From Oscillospiraceae bacterium (GTDB lineage: Bacteria; Bacillota; Clostridia; Oscillospirales; Oscillospiraceae), in contig JAFTUO010000082.1 in NCBI GenBank assembly GCA_017466215.1, forward strand, positions 1 to 48,102: DNA of 48,102 nucleotides, read 5' to 3'. Under the pieces are notes generated by a model that was not told the origin of the DNA, made no database searches, and saw only the letters and a program-made list of their open reading frames with translations. Positions 31,133 through 41,789 of this stretch are shown here, in pieces. Every line of letters begins with the position of its first letter. The stretch's first letter is position 1. The position numbers and the translations under genes are program-made.

Positions 31133-33430
31133 ATGGCAAAGCGCAGCAAGAAAAAGGAATACTCCCGTGTGCGGGCAGACTCAGGGCATCATCGCAGGAT
31201 ATTAGCGGTGATGGCGATGTTGGCGATTGCAGCATTTATCCCTGTATGTCTGCGGCTGTATTACTTAATGATCCACAGCTACGATGAATATTCCCAGCTG
31301 GCGCTTCGCAATCAGACCCGGACCACGGCTGTAACCGCCGACCGGGGCACGATCTATGACCGAAATATGAATATACTGGCCGCATCGGTCAGCGTGGAGA
31401 ACATATATCTTGATCCTCACGAACTGAAGCAGTCAAAAGCCGATATCAGCGCCATTTCCCAAAAGCTTGCGGAGCTTCTGGAACTGGACGTAGGGAAGAT
31501 CGAGGAAAAAGCAAAGGATCTGACCAAGCGGTATCAGCTGGTGGCTGATCGGGTGGATGAGGAAACGGCCTCCAAAATCCGTGCGTACATTAACGAAAAC
31601 GGGATATCCGGCATCCATTTGGAGCCCAATTCCCGGCGCAATTACCCCTATGGGACGCTTGCATCCCAGGTGATCGGCTTTACCAATGCATCCAATACCG
31701 GATCGGAGGGCATTGAGGCGGCGTATAATAGCTTTTTGGAGGGCAGCGCCGGCAAGGTGATCACCACCAAGGGCAACAACGAGATGGATATGCCCTATTC
31801 CTACGAAAAATATGTGCAGTCCCAGCCGGGAAATGACATTATCCTGACGTTGGATGCGACAGTGCAGGCCTGCCTTGAAAAACAAATGCAGACCGCCATC
31901 GACCGATACGATGTGCAAAACGGTGCATTCGGTATCGTAATGAATGTCAAGACCGGGGAAATTCTGGCGATGGCCACTTTGGGTGGCTATGACCCCAATC
32001 AGTATTTGGAGATCGCCGACCCGGAAACGGCGCAGGAGCTGGAGCAACTGCGATCAGAGGGCAATGAGGTTTATCAAAAAGCCTTAGGCGAAGCGCGGCT
32101 GAAGCAATGGCGCAACCGGTGCTTGTCCGACGGCTATGAGCCGGGCTCGACATTTAAGGTTTTGACAATGGCGGCGGCGCTGGACAGCGGCGCGATCACA
32201 TTGGATACCGCCTTTCATTGCTCCGGTGCGGAGCAGATCCCCGGCAGAGCGCAGCGCCTGCATTGCTGGCGCTCCACCGGCCACGGCGCACAGAAAACGC
32301 CCCAGGCCCTGCAAAATTCCTGCAACCTGGCCTTTGCCCACATCGCGCTAAAGCTGGGCGGCGAACGATTTTACGACTATATTCAGCGCTTCGGCGTTAC
32401 GCAGAAGACCGGCATCGACCTGGCCGGCGAAAGCAAGGGCGTTTTTTTCGACAAAGAGCTGGTTACCAATACAGACAAATGGGGAACAGCCTCTCTGACA
32501 TCCGGCTCATTTGGCCAGACCTTTAAGCTGACACCCATTCAGCTTGTCCGGGCCATCGCTTCGGTGGTCAACGGCGGCTATCTGCTGGAGCCATACATTG
32601 TTTCTGAGGTTGTGGACAGTAGCGGCAACACGGTGCTGAAGCAGGAGCCTACCGTCATCCGGCAGGTGATCAGCGAAGAAACCTCCAAGACGATGTGCTC
32701 CCTTTTGACCTCGGTGGTTACCGAGGGAACGGCAAAAAATGCCTCTGTTGCCGGATATTCCATAGGTGGAAAGACCGGCACAAGCGAAAAAATCGACATA
32801 TTGGACGAGAATGGCCAGCGCGTCCTTGATAAAATCGGATCATTTGTAGGGGTTGCGCCAATGGACAATCCGGAGTATATTGTATTAGTGGCTCTGGACA
32901 CCCCATCCCGGCAGACCGGGATCTACATTTCCGGCGGCGTTATGGCCGCGCCCACGGTGGGTGCGGTGATGGCGGATATTTTGCCGTACCTGGGTGTGCA
33001 GCAAACCTTCAGCGAGGAAGATGCCTCCGGGCAGATCGTAATTGTAGACGACCTGACGGGTATGACCGCCAAGGAAGCGGAGAAACTGCTGAAAGAGAAG
33101 TCTCTCACCGTCCGCACCGTTGGAGCAGGACAGACCGTTACCGGACAGATTCCTGCTGCCGGCCAACAGATCTCCGGGAACAGCCAGGTGCTGATTTATC
33201 TGGGCGAAGATCCGCCCACAGACAGCGTTACTGTCCCGGAATTTATCGGGATGAATCGCCAGCAGGCCGGAGATGCGGCTGCTCAGCTTGGGCTATACAT
33301 TTTGGTGGCGGGAAATACCGATCTATCCCCGAATGTAACCGTAACGGCGCAAAGCATTGCGCCCGGCGATACTGTAAAAATAGGAACGACAATTCGTTTG
33401 GAATTTGCCGATACAAAGGCTGCCGATTGA
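31133..33430 (+). CDS. Peptidoglycan transpeptidase FtsI/SpoVD family with two PASTA domains
   Basis: 765 residues. One N-terminal membrane span (ILAVMAMLAIAAFIPVCLRL), a PBP dimer domain starting at RGTIYDRNMNILA, then the transpeptidase with S339-TFK, S396-CN and K547-TGT, and two PASTA repeats (starting near VIVDDLTGMTAKEA and TVPEFIGMNRQQA). It cross-links septal or spore-cortex peptidoglycan outside the membrane. One PBP gene is present where B. subtilis has pbpB and spoVD in tandem, so it may serve division, sporulation or both. Start chosen at ATG 31133; an in-frame TTG at 31106 lacks a ribosome site. The AGAAAGG site before 31133 is distant (about 11 bases). Confidence 0.93.
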   Translation: MAKRSKKKEYSRVRADSGHHRRILAVMAMLAIAAFIPVCLRLYYLMIHSYDEYSQLALRNQTRTTAVTADRGTIYDRNMNILAASVSVENIYLDPHELKQSKADISAISQKLAELLELDVGKIEEKAKDLTKRYQLVADRVDEETASKIRAYINENGISGIHLEPNSRRNYPYGTLASQVIGFTNASNTGSEGIEAAYNSFLEGSAGKVITTKGNNEMDMPYSYEKYVQSQPGNDIILTLDATVQACLEKQMQTAIDRYDVQNGAFGIVMNVKTGEILAMATLGGYDPNQYLEIADPETAQELEQLRSEGNEVYQKALGEARLKQWRNRCLSDGYEPGSTFKVLTMAAALDSGAITLDTAFHCSGAEQIPGRAQRLHCWRSTGHGAQKTPQALQNSCNLAFAHIALKLGGERFYDYIQRFGVTQKTGIDLAGESKGVFFDKELVTNTDKWGTASLTSGSFGQTFKLTPIQLVRAIASVVNGGYLLEPYIVSEVVDSSGNTVLKQEPTVIRQVISEETSKTMCSLLTSVVTEGTAKNASVAGYSIGGKTGTSEKIDILDENGQRVLDKIGSFVGVAPMDNPEYIVLVALDTPSRQTGIYISGGVMAAPTVGAVMADILPYLGVQQTFSEEDASGQIVIVDDLTGMTAKEAEKLLKEKSLTVRTVGAGQTVTGQIPAAGQQISGNSQVLIYLGEDPPTDSVTVPEFIGMNRQQAGDAAAQLGLYILVAGNTDLSPNVTVTAQSIAPGDTVKIGTTIRLEFADTKAAD

Positions 33431-33444
33431 GGAGAATCAAACTT

Positions 33445-34893
33445 ATGAAGCTGAAGGAACTGCTGCAGGGTGTGGAAATTATCGAAGCCACAGCCGATAT
33501 GGAACTGAATATCTCTCAGGTGGCCTATGATTCCCGGAAAGTGAAGCCCGGCAGCCTGTTTGTGGCCGTTTCCGGCTTTGCTACCGATGGCAACCGCTTT
33601 ATTCCTATGGCTATGGAAAAGGGCGCTGCGGCGGTGGTAACGGCCAGCAAGCCTACCCAGGATGTGCCCTATATTCTGGTAAAATCTGACCGGCTGGCGT
33701 TGGCGCAGATCGGTGCGAATTTCTTCGGCCATCCGGCGGAAAGTATGCGCATTATCGGCGTTACCGGCACCAACGGCAAGACCTCCGTAACGCTGCTGTT
33801 AAAGCAGGTTTTGGAGAGAGCCTTGGGCGCAAAAGTGGGCCTGATCGGCACGATGGGCAATATGATCGGTGATCTGGCCATCCCCACGGAGCGCACTACG
33901 CCGGAAAGCTTTGAGCTGCAGAGTTTGTTCGCCCAGATGCGCGCCGCCGGCTGCACGCACGTGGTGATGGAGGTTTCCTCCCACGCCATCGCGCTGGAGC
34001 GGGTTGGCGGCGTCCACTTTGATGTGGCGGCCTTTACCAATCTGACGGAAGACCATCTGGATTTCCACAAGACGATGGAAAATTACTGCGATACCAAGGC
34101 GCTTCTGTTCCAGCGCTGCGATAAGGCAGTTCTTAATTGCGACGATGCCTATTTTGCACGTATGCGCGCAAATGCAACCTGCCCGGTGCTGACAATATCC
34201 ACCAGCGCTGGCGATCTGACCGCAAAAAATATTCAGCTCCACGCTGACGGCGTATCTTTTACTGCCGTTACGCAGTGCGAAAGTGCGGATGTAAGGCTGC
34301 CCATTCCGGGAAGATTCACGGTCTATAACGCGCTGACTGTGCTGGGTATTGCATCCCAGTTGGGCATTTCTCTTGCAGATACTGCAAAGGCGCTGGCAAG
34401 TGTTGCCGGGGTCAAGGGCAGAATTGAGGTCGTACCCACCCCGGGTCAGGACTTTACTGTTCTCGTTGACTATGCCCACACCCCCGACGGCCTGGAAAAG
34501 GTGCTGACCTCTGTCCGGGATTTCTGCAAGGGTCGGCTGATCGCCGTGTTTGGCTGCGGTGGCGACCGGGATCCTATCAAGCGCCCCATTATGGGCCAGA
34601 TCGGCACAAAACTTGCTGATATTGCGGTGATCACCTCGGATAATCCCCGTACAGAAGTGCCGATGGCCATTATTGAAGACATTTTGCAGGGCATTACCCC
34701 GGATATGGGAGAATATATTGTGATCGAAGATCGCAAAAAAGCCATCGCCTATGCTATGGACATTGCGAAAAAAGATGATATGATTGTACTGGCAGGTAAG
34801 GGCCACGAAACGTACCAGGAGATAAACGGCGTCAAACACCATCTGGACGAGCGTGAGGTCGTGGCACAGCACCTGGCGGAAATGAGGAAATAA
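33445..34893 (+). CDS. murE: UDP-MurNAc-tripeptide synthetase MurE (diaminopimelate type)
   Basis: 482 residues, three Mur ligase domains. SRKVKPGSLFVAVSG near the N-terminus, P-loop GVTGTNGKTSV (about 104-114), DYAHTPDGL in the C-terminal domain, and DNPRTEVP, the motif associated with meso-diaminopimelate rather than lysine. It adds the third residue of the stem peptide in the cytoplasm, so the wall is probably DAP-type. ATG 33445 follows GAGGAGA, 14 bases after the PBP stop codon; an in-frame TTG at 33427 overlaps that gene. Confidence 0.96.
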   Translation: MKLKELLQGVEIIEATADMELNISQVAYDSRKVKPGSLFVAVSGFATDGNRFIPMAMEKGAAAVVTASKPTQDVPYILVKSDRLALAQIGANFFGHPAESMRIIGVTGTNGKTSVTLLLKQVLERALGAKVGLIGTMGNMIGDLAIPTERTTPESFELQSLFAQMRAAGCTHVVMEVSSHAIALERVGGVHFDVAAFTNLTEDHLDFHKTMENYCDTKALLFQRCDKAVLNCDDAYFARMRANATCPVLTISTSAGDLTAKNIQLHADGVSFTAVTQCESADVRLPIPGRFTVYNALTVLGIASQLGISLADTAKALASVAGVKGRIEVVPTPGQDFTVLVDYAHTPDGLEKVLTSVRDFCKGRLIAVFGCGGDRDPIKRPIMGQIGTKLADIAVITSDNPRTEVPMAIIEDILQGITPDMGEYIVIEDRKKAIAYAMDIAKKDDMIVLAGKGHETYQEINGVKHHLDEREVVAQHLAEMRK

Positions 34894-34894
34894 T

Positions 34895-36256
34895 ATGGGA
34901 CGCATCACATTACAGCAGGCTGCCGACTGGTGCGGCGGCTACGTTGACCCCAAATATGCCGAGGTTACCTTCTTAGGCGCAAATAACGATTCCCGAAAGC
35001 TCCAGAGCGGACAGCTGTTTATCGCGCTGCAGGGTGAGCGGGACGGACACGATTTTATCCCCAAGGCGCTGGAAAACGGCGCTGCAGCTGTGCTTTGCAC
35101 CCATTGCGACGGTGATTATCCCGCCATCGTGGTGGACGATACCCGCATCGCGCTGGGCGATATCGCCCGGGGGGAACGTAAGCGCATCGGTATGAAAGTG
35201 GTGGGCGTTACCGGTTCTGTTGGCAAAAGCACCACCAAGGAAATGATCGCCTGCGTGCTGGACGGCACATACCGGGTAGGGAAGACCCCGGTTAATCACA
35301 ATAATGACATCGGTATGCCTATGGCGGTGCTTTCGATGGCTGAGGATACGGAAGTGGCAGTGCTGGAAATGGGTATGAATCATTTCCGGGAGATTGCGTA
35401 TCTGGCTTCCATCGCGCTGCCGGATTTTGCGGTGATCATCAACATCGGCACGATGCATATTGAGCATCTGGGCTCTCAGGAGGGTATTCTGAAGGCCAAG
35501 CTGGAGATCCTGGAGGGTATGAAGCCCGACGGCCAAGTGATCCTCAACGGTGATGATGCGCTGCTTATCAATGTGCATAAAAAATCTGCGCTGAATGTTA
35601 CCTACTTCGGTGTCCGCAATCCCGATTGCGCGGTGCGGGCATTGGATGTGGAACAGGCGCAGGAGGAATTGAAATTTACTGCCAAATGGGGCGATGAAAC
35701 GCTGCCCATTACCCTGGCGATGGAGGGAACGCACTATGTTCCCGATGCCCTGGCGGCGATTTGCGTTGGCTTGGGTCTTGGCGTCAGCCCTGCCCAAATT
35801 CAGGAAAGACTGGCTTCTTTTCACAATTTGGCAGGCCGGCAGGAGATTCTGAACGTAAAGGGCTATACTATCATCAAGGACTGCTATAATGCAGGCCCTG
35901 AGTCGATGGCCGCGGCCCTTAGCGTGTTGGGTAAGAAGCCCGGCCGCCATATTGCCGTACTTGGCGATATGCTGGAGCTGGGTGTCTGCACTCAGGCGGA
36001 GCATTACCGTGTTGGCCGGATCGCAGCGGAAAACGCTGACATCGTGCTGGCCTACGGCCCTAATAGCGACCGTGTTATCAGCGGCGCTTTGACCGGCGGT
36101 ATGCCCGGGAGTAAGGCTCTGGCATTTACCGACAGAGACCGCTTGATCCAGGCGCTGAAGCGCTTGGCAAAGCCTGAGGATGTGCTGCTGTTCAAGGGCA
36201 GCCACGGTATGCATATGGAGCTGGCTCTGGAAGGATTTTTGAAGGAAGATACATAA
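34895..36256 (+). CDS. murF: UDP-MurNAc-tripeptide-D-alanyl-D-alanine ligase
   Basis: 453 residues. DSRKLQSGQLFIALQGERDGHDF, P-loop VTGSVGKSTTKEM (about 107-119), VNHNNDIGMP and DCYNAGPESMAAAL are the MurF signatures. It adds D-Ala-D-Ala to complete the pentapeptide precursor. Only one base separates the murE stop from this start, and its ribosome site lies inside the murE end, so translation is coupled. Confidence 0.96.
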   Translation: MGRITLQQAADWCGGYVDPKYAEVTFLGANNDSRKLQSGQLFIALQGERDGHDFIPKALENGAAAVLCTHCDGDYPAIVVDDTRIALGDIARGERKRIGMKVVGVTGSVGKSTTKEMIACVLDGTYRVGKTPVNHNNDIGMPMAVLSMAEDTEVAVLEMGMNHFREIAYLASIALPDFAVIINIGTMHIEHLGSQEGILKAKLEILEGMKPDGQVILNGDDALLINVHKKSALNVTYFGVRNPDCAVRALDVEQAQEELKFTAKWGDETLPITLAMEGTHYVPDALAAICVGLGLGVSPAQIQERLASFHNLAGRQEILNVKGYTIIKDCYNAGPESMAAALSVLGKKPGRHIAVLGDMLELGVCTQAEHYRVGRIAAENADIVLAYGPNSDRVISGALTGGMPGSKALAFTDRDRLIQALKRLAKPEDVLLFKGSHGMHMELALEGFLKEDT

Positions 36257-36272
36257 GCGGAGGAATGAAACA

Positions 36273-37253
36273 ATGACTACAATCATCGTTACGGCACTGA
36301 TCGCCTGCGCGCTGAGCGCGCTGATCGGTTTTTTGCTCCTGCCGGTGCTTCGGGCGCTGAAGGCGGGACAATCCATTCGGGAGGTTGGCCCTACCTGGCA
36401 CAACAATAAGGCCGGCACGCCGATGATGGGCGGTCTGATGTTCATTTTTGCGCTGATCATCTGCCTGCTGATCGCGATTCCCGTGATGAAGGACTACTCT
36501 GTATTCTATGTTCTGGCGCTGGCGCTGTGCTTTGGCTTTGTAGGATTCCTGGATGACTTTACGAAGGTGAAATTCAAGCGGAATCTGGGCCTGACTGCCA
36601 TTCAGAAGATGCTGCTGCAGATGGCTGTTTCCGCCATCTTCCTGTATGCGCTGTACCGGCAGGGTACGCTGGTTACGGATCTTTATATTCCCTTTGTAAA
36701 TGTTACCTTTACGATGCATCCGCTGGTGTATATCTTCCTGGCGATGTTTATTATGGTGGGCTGCGTCAATGCGGTGAATCTGACCGACGGCGTGGACGGC
36801 CTTTGCGGTAGCGTTACCGTTCCCGTTATGGTGTTCTTCACCGCCGCTGCTGTTGCTCAGGAGAAGCTGGATCTTGCCCTGATGCCTGCGGCACTGGTGG
36901 GCGCGCTGATCGCATATCTGTGCTACAATTGGCATCCTGCAAAGGTGTTTATGGGCGATACCGGCTCACTGTTTCTGGGCGGTGCGGTGTGCGCGCTGGC
37001 CTTTGCATTGAATATGCCGCTGATCTTGCTGCTTGTAGGCTTCGTTTACCTGATGGAGACGCTGTCCGTTATTTTGCAGGTTGGCTATTTCAAGCTGACC
37101 CACGGAAAGCGGCTGTTTAAGATGTCTCCTATCCACCATCATTTTGAAATGTGTGGCTGGAAGGAAGTTAAGATCGTTCTTGTTTTTACCGCTGTAAGCG
37201 TTGTGATGTGCCTGATCGCCTGGCTTGGCATTCAGGGCTTTTCCGTGAATTGA
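36273..37253 (+). CDS. mraY: Phospho-N-acetylmuramoyl-pentapeptide-transferase
   Basis: 326 residues with about ten membrane spans. Catalytic Asp pair in FLDDFTKVKFKRN, then NAVNLTDGVDGL, GDTGSLFLGG and the HHHFE loop are all intact. It transfers phospho-MurNAc-pentapeptide to undecaprenyl phosphate, making lipid I at the inner face of the membrane. GGAGG precedes the start by 10 bases. murD, which often follows mraY, is missing; ftsW comes next after 20 bases. Confidence 0.97.
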   Translation: MTTIIVTALIACALSALIGFLLLPVLRALKAGQSIREVGPTWHNNKAGTPMMGGLMFIFALIICLLIAIPVMKDYSVFYVLALALCFGFVGFLDDFTKVKFKRNLGLTAIQKMLLQMAVSAIFLYALYRQGTLVTDLYIPFVNVTFTMHPLVYIFLAMFIMVGCVNAVNLTDGVDGLCGSVTVPVMVFFTAAAVAQEKLDLALMPAALVGALIAYLCYNWHPAKVFMGDTGSLFLGGAVCALAFALNMPLILLLVGFVYLMETLSVILQVGYFKLTHGKRLFKMSPIHHHFEMCGWKEVKIVLVFTAVSVVMCLIAWLGIQGFSVN

Positions 37254-37273
37254 TTCTCTGAAAGGAGACGTAT

Positions 37274-38440
37274 ATGGCTGCAGATAAATTTCTGTATGCC
37301 AAAGAGGACCGCCGCCGGATTCGGGCAGGCGAAAGTGTGGACATCCCGTTTTTGATACTGCTTTTGCTGCTGCTGACGGTGGGGCTGATTATGCTGTACA
37401 GCGCCAGCTCTGCCCAGAGTGAATACGACACCGGCTATACCATCTCCACAAAATACCTGCAAAAGCAGGCGGTTTGTGCATTTTTGGGTCTGGTCTGTAT
37501 GTTCTTCTTCAGCCGCATCCGGGCTGACTTCTGGTTTAAGTATGCCTGGCCGATCTACGGCGTCAGCATTTTGCTGCTGCTGTCGGTGCTGGTGATGGGC
37601 CAATCCGTCAACGGCGCTACCCGCTGGATCAACATCGGCGGCATCCAGTTTCAGCCGTCTGAGATCGCCAAATTTACAATGATCGTGCTTTTCGCCCGGC
37701 TGACCCGGAACTTCGGGTCGGATGCGGGAAAATTCCGCTACGGCGTGCTGGGCTTTAGCGGGGCGCTGATGGGAATTTTGGTGCCCCTGGCGCTGGAAAA
37801 GCATCTTTCGGCCATTATGCTGATGGGCGCTGTGGCTGTTGTGATGATGTTCGTTGCCGGCACACGGATGAAGTGGCTTTTTGCAGGCGCGGGGATTGCC
37901 GTCGCGTTTGTTATCGTGTATATTTCCTTTATGGGCTATGCCGGCGACCGGGTTACGGCCTGGCTGCACCCGGAGCAAGACCCGGGGGATACCGGTTATC
38001 AGATCCTGCAGTCGCTGTACGCCATTGGTTCTGGCGGCCTGTTCGGTTTGGGCTTCGGCAAATCCAGACAGAAATATCTGTATCTGCCATTCCAATATAA
38101 TGACTACATTTTTGCCATCATTTGCGAGGAACTGGGGCTTTTCGGTGCGATTTTGATTGTCGCGCTGTTTAGCGCGCTGATCCTTCGTGGATATTGGATC
38201 GCGCTGCACGCATCTGACCGGTTTTCCACGGTCCTGGCGGCAGGACTCATCACCTTGATCGCGGTGCAGACCATTCTCAATTTAGGCGTTGTTACCAATT
38301 TGCTCCCGTCAACGGGAATCGCGCTGCCGTTCTTCTCCTATGGCGGCACAGCGCTGGCAGTGAATTTGGGAGAAATGGGGGTTGTACTCAGCATCTCCCG
38401 CCAGCGTAATCAGACAAAGAGACAGGAGGTTTCCCTATGA
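37274..38440 (+). CDS. ftsW: Septal peptidoglycan glycosyltransferase FtsW
   Basis: 388 residues of the SEDS family with about ten membrane segments. ITIGDLL-like regions are represented by NGATRWINIGGIQFQPSEIAKF (split at GG), the large extracytoplasmic loop includes the RVTAWLHPEQDPGDTGYQ string with its conserved Asp, and the end has NLLPSTGIALPFFSYGGT. FtsW polymerises lipid II during division with its partner FtsI-type PBP, encoded upstream. AAAGGAG lies 7 bases before ATG 37274. Its end overlaps murG by 4 bases. Confidence 0.95.
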   Translation: MAADKFLYAKEDRRRIRAGESVDIPFLILLLLLLTVGLIMLYSASSAQSEYDTGYTISTKYLQKQAVCAFLGLVCMFFFSRIRADFWFKYAWPIYGVSILLLLSVLVMGQSVNGATRWINIGGIQFQPSEIAKFTMIVLFARLTRNFGSDAGKFRYGVLGFSGALMGILVPLALEKHLSAIMLMGAVAVVMMFVAGTRMKWLFAGAGIAVAFVIVYISFMGYAGDRVTAWLHPEQDPGDTGYQILQSLYAIGSGGLFGLGFGKSRQKYLYLPFQYNDYIFAIICEELGLFGAILIVALFSALILRGYWIALHASDRFSTVLAAGLITLIAVQTILNLGVVTNLLPSTGIALPFFSYGGTALAVNLGEMGVVLSISRQRNQTKRQEVSL

Positions 38441-39564
38441 ATGTGATATTTACCTGCGGCGGCACCGGCGGCCATATTAACCCTGCCATCGCAGTTGCCA
38501 ATATTTTGCGTGAGCGCCATCCCGACTGCAAGATCCTCTTCATCGGCGCGAAAGGACATATGGAAGAGCAGCTTGTTCCCCAAGCGGGTTTTGAGCTGAA
38601 ATGCCTGGAAATCAGTGGAATGTCCCGGGGCAAGAGCCTGAGCGCGATCAAAAAGAATATTAAGGCCGTTTCCCAGACGGTGAAAGCGGTCAATCAGTGC
38701 AAGAAGATCATCCGCCAATTCGGCGCAGATGCCATCATCGGCACCGGCGGCTATGCCTGCTATCCCGCACTTAAGGCAGGAACGCAGATGAAAATTCCCA
38801 CCTGTGTCCACGAAAGCAACGCAATGCCGGGCCTGACTACCCGTATGCTGGCAGACAAGGTTTCCCGGATGCTGATCTGCTTCCCGGAAAGCGCCAAGCG
38901 CTACAAAAATCCCGATAAGGTGGAGACGGTGGGTATGCCCATCCGCCGGGAATTTGTCTACACAGACAAGGCTGCTGCCCGGAAAGAGCTGGGCATTGGC
39001 GACGAACTGCTGGTGGTTTCTGCCTTCGGCAGTCTGGGCGCCAAGAAAATGAACGAAACGGTTGCAGAAATGCTGTCGTTGGAAAAAGCCGACGGTTTCC
39101 CGTTTAAGCACATTCACGCTACCGGCAAATTCGGCTGGGAGTGGATGCCGGATAAGATCAGGGAATACGGCATTGATGCCGATAATTGTCCCAATTTGGA
39201 TATGCGGGAGTATATTTACAATATGCCCACGCTGATGGCTGCGGCAGATGTGTTCATCAGCCGTGCCGGCGCATCCAGCTGTAATGAGATCGCTGCATCC
39301 GGTACGCCTGCGATCCTAATCCCGTCGCCCAATGTTACCGACAACCATCAGGAGAAGAATGCCAGAGTGCTGTCTGAGCGGGGCGGTGCGGTGCTGCTGC
39401 TGGAAAAAGATTGCACAGCGCAGACGCTGTATGATACCGTCAAGACGTTGCTTTCAGACCGGAGCCGCCGCGACCAAATGAGCATCGCACTTCGCAAGGA
39501 TGTGATCCTGGACAGCGCAGAGCGGATCTGCGACATTTTAGACGAACTGACACACAAGAGCTGA
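38437..39564 (+). CDS. murG: Undecaprenyldiphospho-muramoylpentapeptide beta-N-acetylglucosaminyltransferase
   Basis: 375 residues, GT28 family GT-B fold. GGTGGHINPA near residue 8, GTGGYACYPAL (about 104-114), HESNAMPGL, VVSAFGSLGAKKMN, and the nucleotide-sugar site SRAGASSCNEIAASGTPAIL (about 275) define MurG. It adds GlcNAc to lipid I to give lipid II on the cytoplasmic face. ATGA overlap with ftsW. AGGAGG lies in the end of ftsW. Confidence 0.96.
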   Translation: MNVIFTCGGTGGHINPAIAVANILRERHPDCKILFIGAKGHMEEQLVPQAGFELKCLEISGMSRGKSLSAIKKNIKAVSQTVKAVNQCKKIIRQFGADAIIGTGGYACYPALKAGTQMKIPTCVHESNAMPGLTTRMLADKVSRMLICFPESAKRYKNPDKVETVGMPIRREFVYTDKAAARKELGIGDELLVVSAFGSLGAKKMNETVAEMLSLEKADGFPFKHIHATGKFGWEWMPDKIREYGIDADNCPNLDMREYIYNMPTLMAAADVFISRAGASSCNEIAASGTPAILIPSPNVTDNHQEKNARVLSERGGAVLLLEKDCTAQTLYDTVKTLLSDRSRRDQMSIALRKDVILDSAERICDILDELTHKS

Positions 39565-39581
39565 CCGAAAAGGGGAACGCT

Positions 39582-40529
39582 ATGGACACCAAACAAAAGA
39601 AAAGACCCCCCGCCGGGAAAACGAAAGCAAAGCCTGCGACCAGGCCTGCAGCAACCGCTGCAAAGCGCCGCCCGGTGAAAAAGGAAGAACCGAAAAATAC
39701 AGCCAAAACGGTGCATCTGTCTGCGGATGTGGTGTATCTGTCGCCGAAGCCCTTTAATCGCAACCGGCTTGTGCTGCGGCTCGTTACGGTGATCGCGGTG
39801 GTGCTGGCGATCGTGCTGGGACTTTCCGTTTTCTTCAAGGTGGAAGTGATCGAAGTTTCCGGCTTTGACAAGTATACGGTGCAGGAGGTGCAGGATGCGT
39901 CCGGCATCAAGCCCGGAGACCATCTGCTGACCTTTGGCAGAACAAGAGCCGCCGGCAAGATCATCTCTGCGCTGCCTTACGTAAAGTCTGCCCGCATTGG
40001 AATAAAACTGCCCAATACGGTAAAGATTGAGATTGAAGAGGTGGATGTTACTTACGCGCTGAAAGCTTCTGACGGAAGCTGGTGGCTGATGAGTGCTGCC
40101 GGTAAGGTCGTGGAGCAGGTTGCGGACGAGAATAATATCCGCCACACCAAGATCTTGGGTGTCCAGCTGGAAAGTCCCAAGGTAGGGGAGCAGGCCATCG
40201 CCTGGCAGGACCCCGTTCCGCCCACCGATGAAAACGGCAATACCGTTCCTGTAACCGTTACCGCTGCGGAGCGTTTAAACGCGGTGATCAGCATCGCGGG
40301 CTTCCTGGAGCAGAACCGGATCATTGGTAAGATGGCCAGCATTGATGTGAATTATCTGATGGATATTCAGCTGTGGTACGGCAATCAGTACCAGATCCTG
40401 CTGGGCAGTACCGACCAGCTGGGCGTTAAGATCGCCACGATGAAGGCGGCACTTTCCCAGGTGAATTACGACGAAGGAATCCTGGATATCCGCGATCCCG
40501 GCAATATTTTGTTCAAAGAATTCACTTAA
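39582..40529 (+). CDS. ftsQ: Cell division protein FtsQ/DivIB
   Basis: 315 residues: a Lys/Pro/Ala-rich cytoplasmic region of about 60 residues, one membrane span (LVTVIAVVLAIVLGLSVFF, about 64-82), a POTRA domain (VEVIEVSGFDKYTVQEVQDA) and a beta domain containing LPNTVKIEIEEVDVTYAL and WWLMSAAGKVVEQV. It organises the FtsL-DivIC complex at the septum. Start 18 bases after murG with AAAAGGGGA as ribosome site. It is separated from ftsZ by 154 bases that carry a promoter. Confidence 0.88.
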   Translation: MDTKQKKRPPAGKTKAKPATRPAATAAKRRPVKKEEPKNTAKTVHLSADVVYLSPKPFNRNRLVLRLVTVIAVVLAIVLGLSVFFKVEVIEVSGFDKYTVQEVQDASGIKPGDHLLTFGRTRAAGKIISALPYVKSARIGIKLPNTVKIEIEEVDVTYALKASDGSWWLMSAAGKVVEQVADENNIRHTKILGVQLESPKVGEQAIAWQDPVPPTDENGNTVPVTVTAAERLNAVISIAGFLEQNRIIGKMASIDVNYLMDIQLWYGNQYQILLGSTDQLGVKIATMKAALSQVNYDEGILDIRDPGNILFKEFT

Positions 40530-40585
40530 TTGGATGAATTTGTGAAAAAACTTGCCGAAAAAAAGAAAATATTCTAAATTTGATA

Positions 40586-40614
40586 TTGACCAAATCACTT
40601 TTTCACGATAGAAT
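40586..40614 (+). promoter_or_regulatory. Promoter of ftsZ
   Basis: TTGACC (40586-40591), 17 bp, TAGAAT (40609-40614), giving a leader of about 60 bases before ftsZ. Confidence 0.7.
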
Positions 40615-40683
40615 ATAGGGGTACAATTGTAATTTCGAGCGGTATGGATATCCGGCCGCGAACGATACATAGGAGGAGAGCAT

Positions 40684-41733
<1,050 letters not shown>

Positions 41734-41747
41734 TAATGTCTGATATG

Positions 41748-41777
41748 ACATCCCGGGCGTTGCCCGGGATGTTTTTT
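41748..41777 (+). terminator. Terminator of ftsZ
   Basis: ACATCCCGGGC and GCCCGGGATGT form a perfect 11-bp stem with a GTT loop and six T. The next gene starts only 12 bases later. Confidence 0.92.
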
Positions 41778-41789
41778 AAGGAATCGACT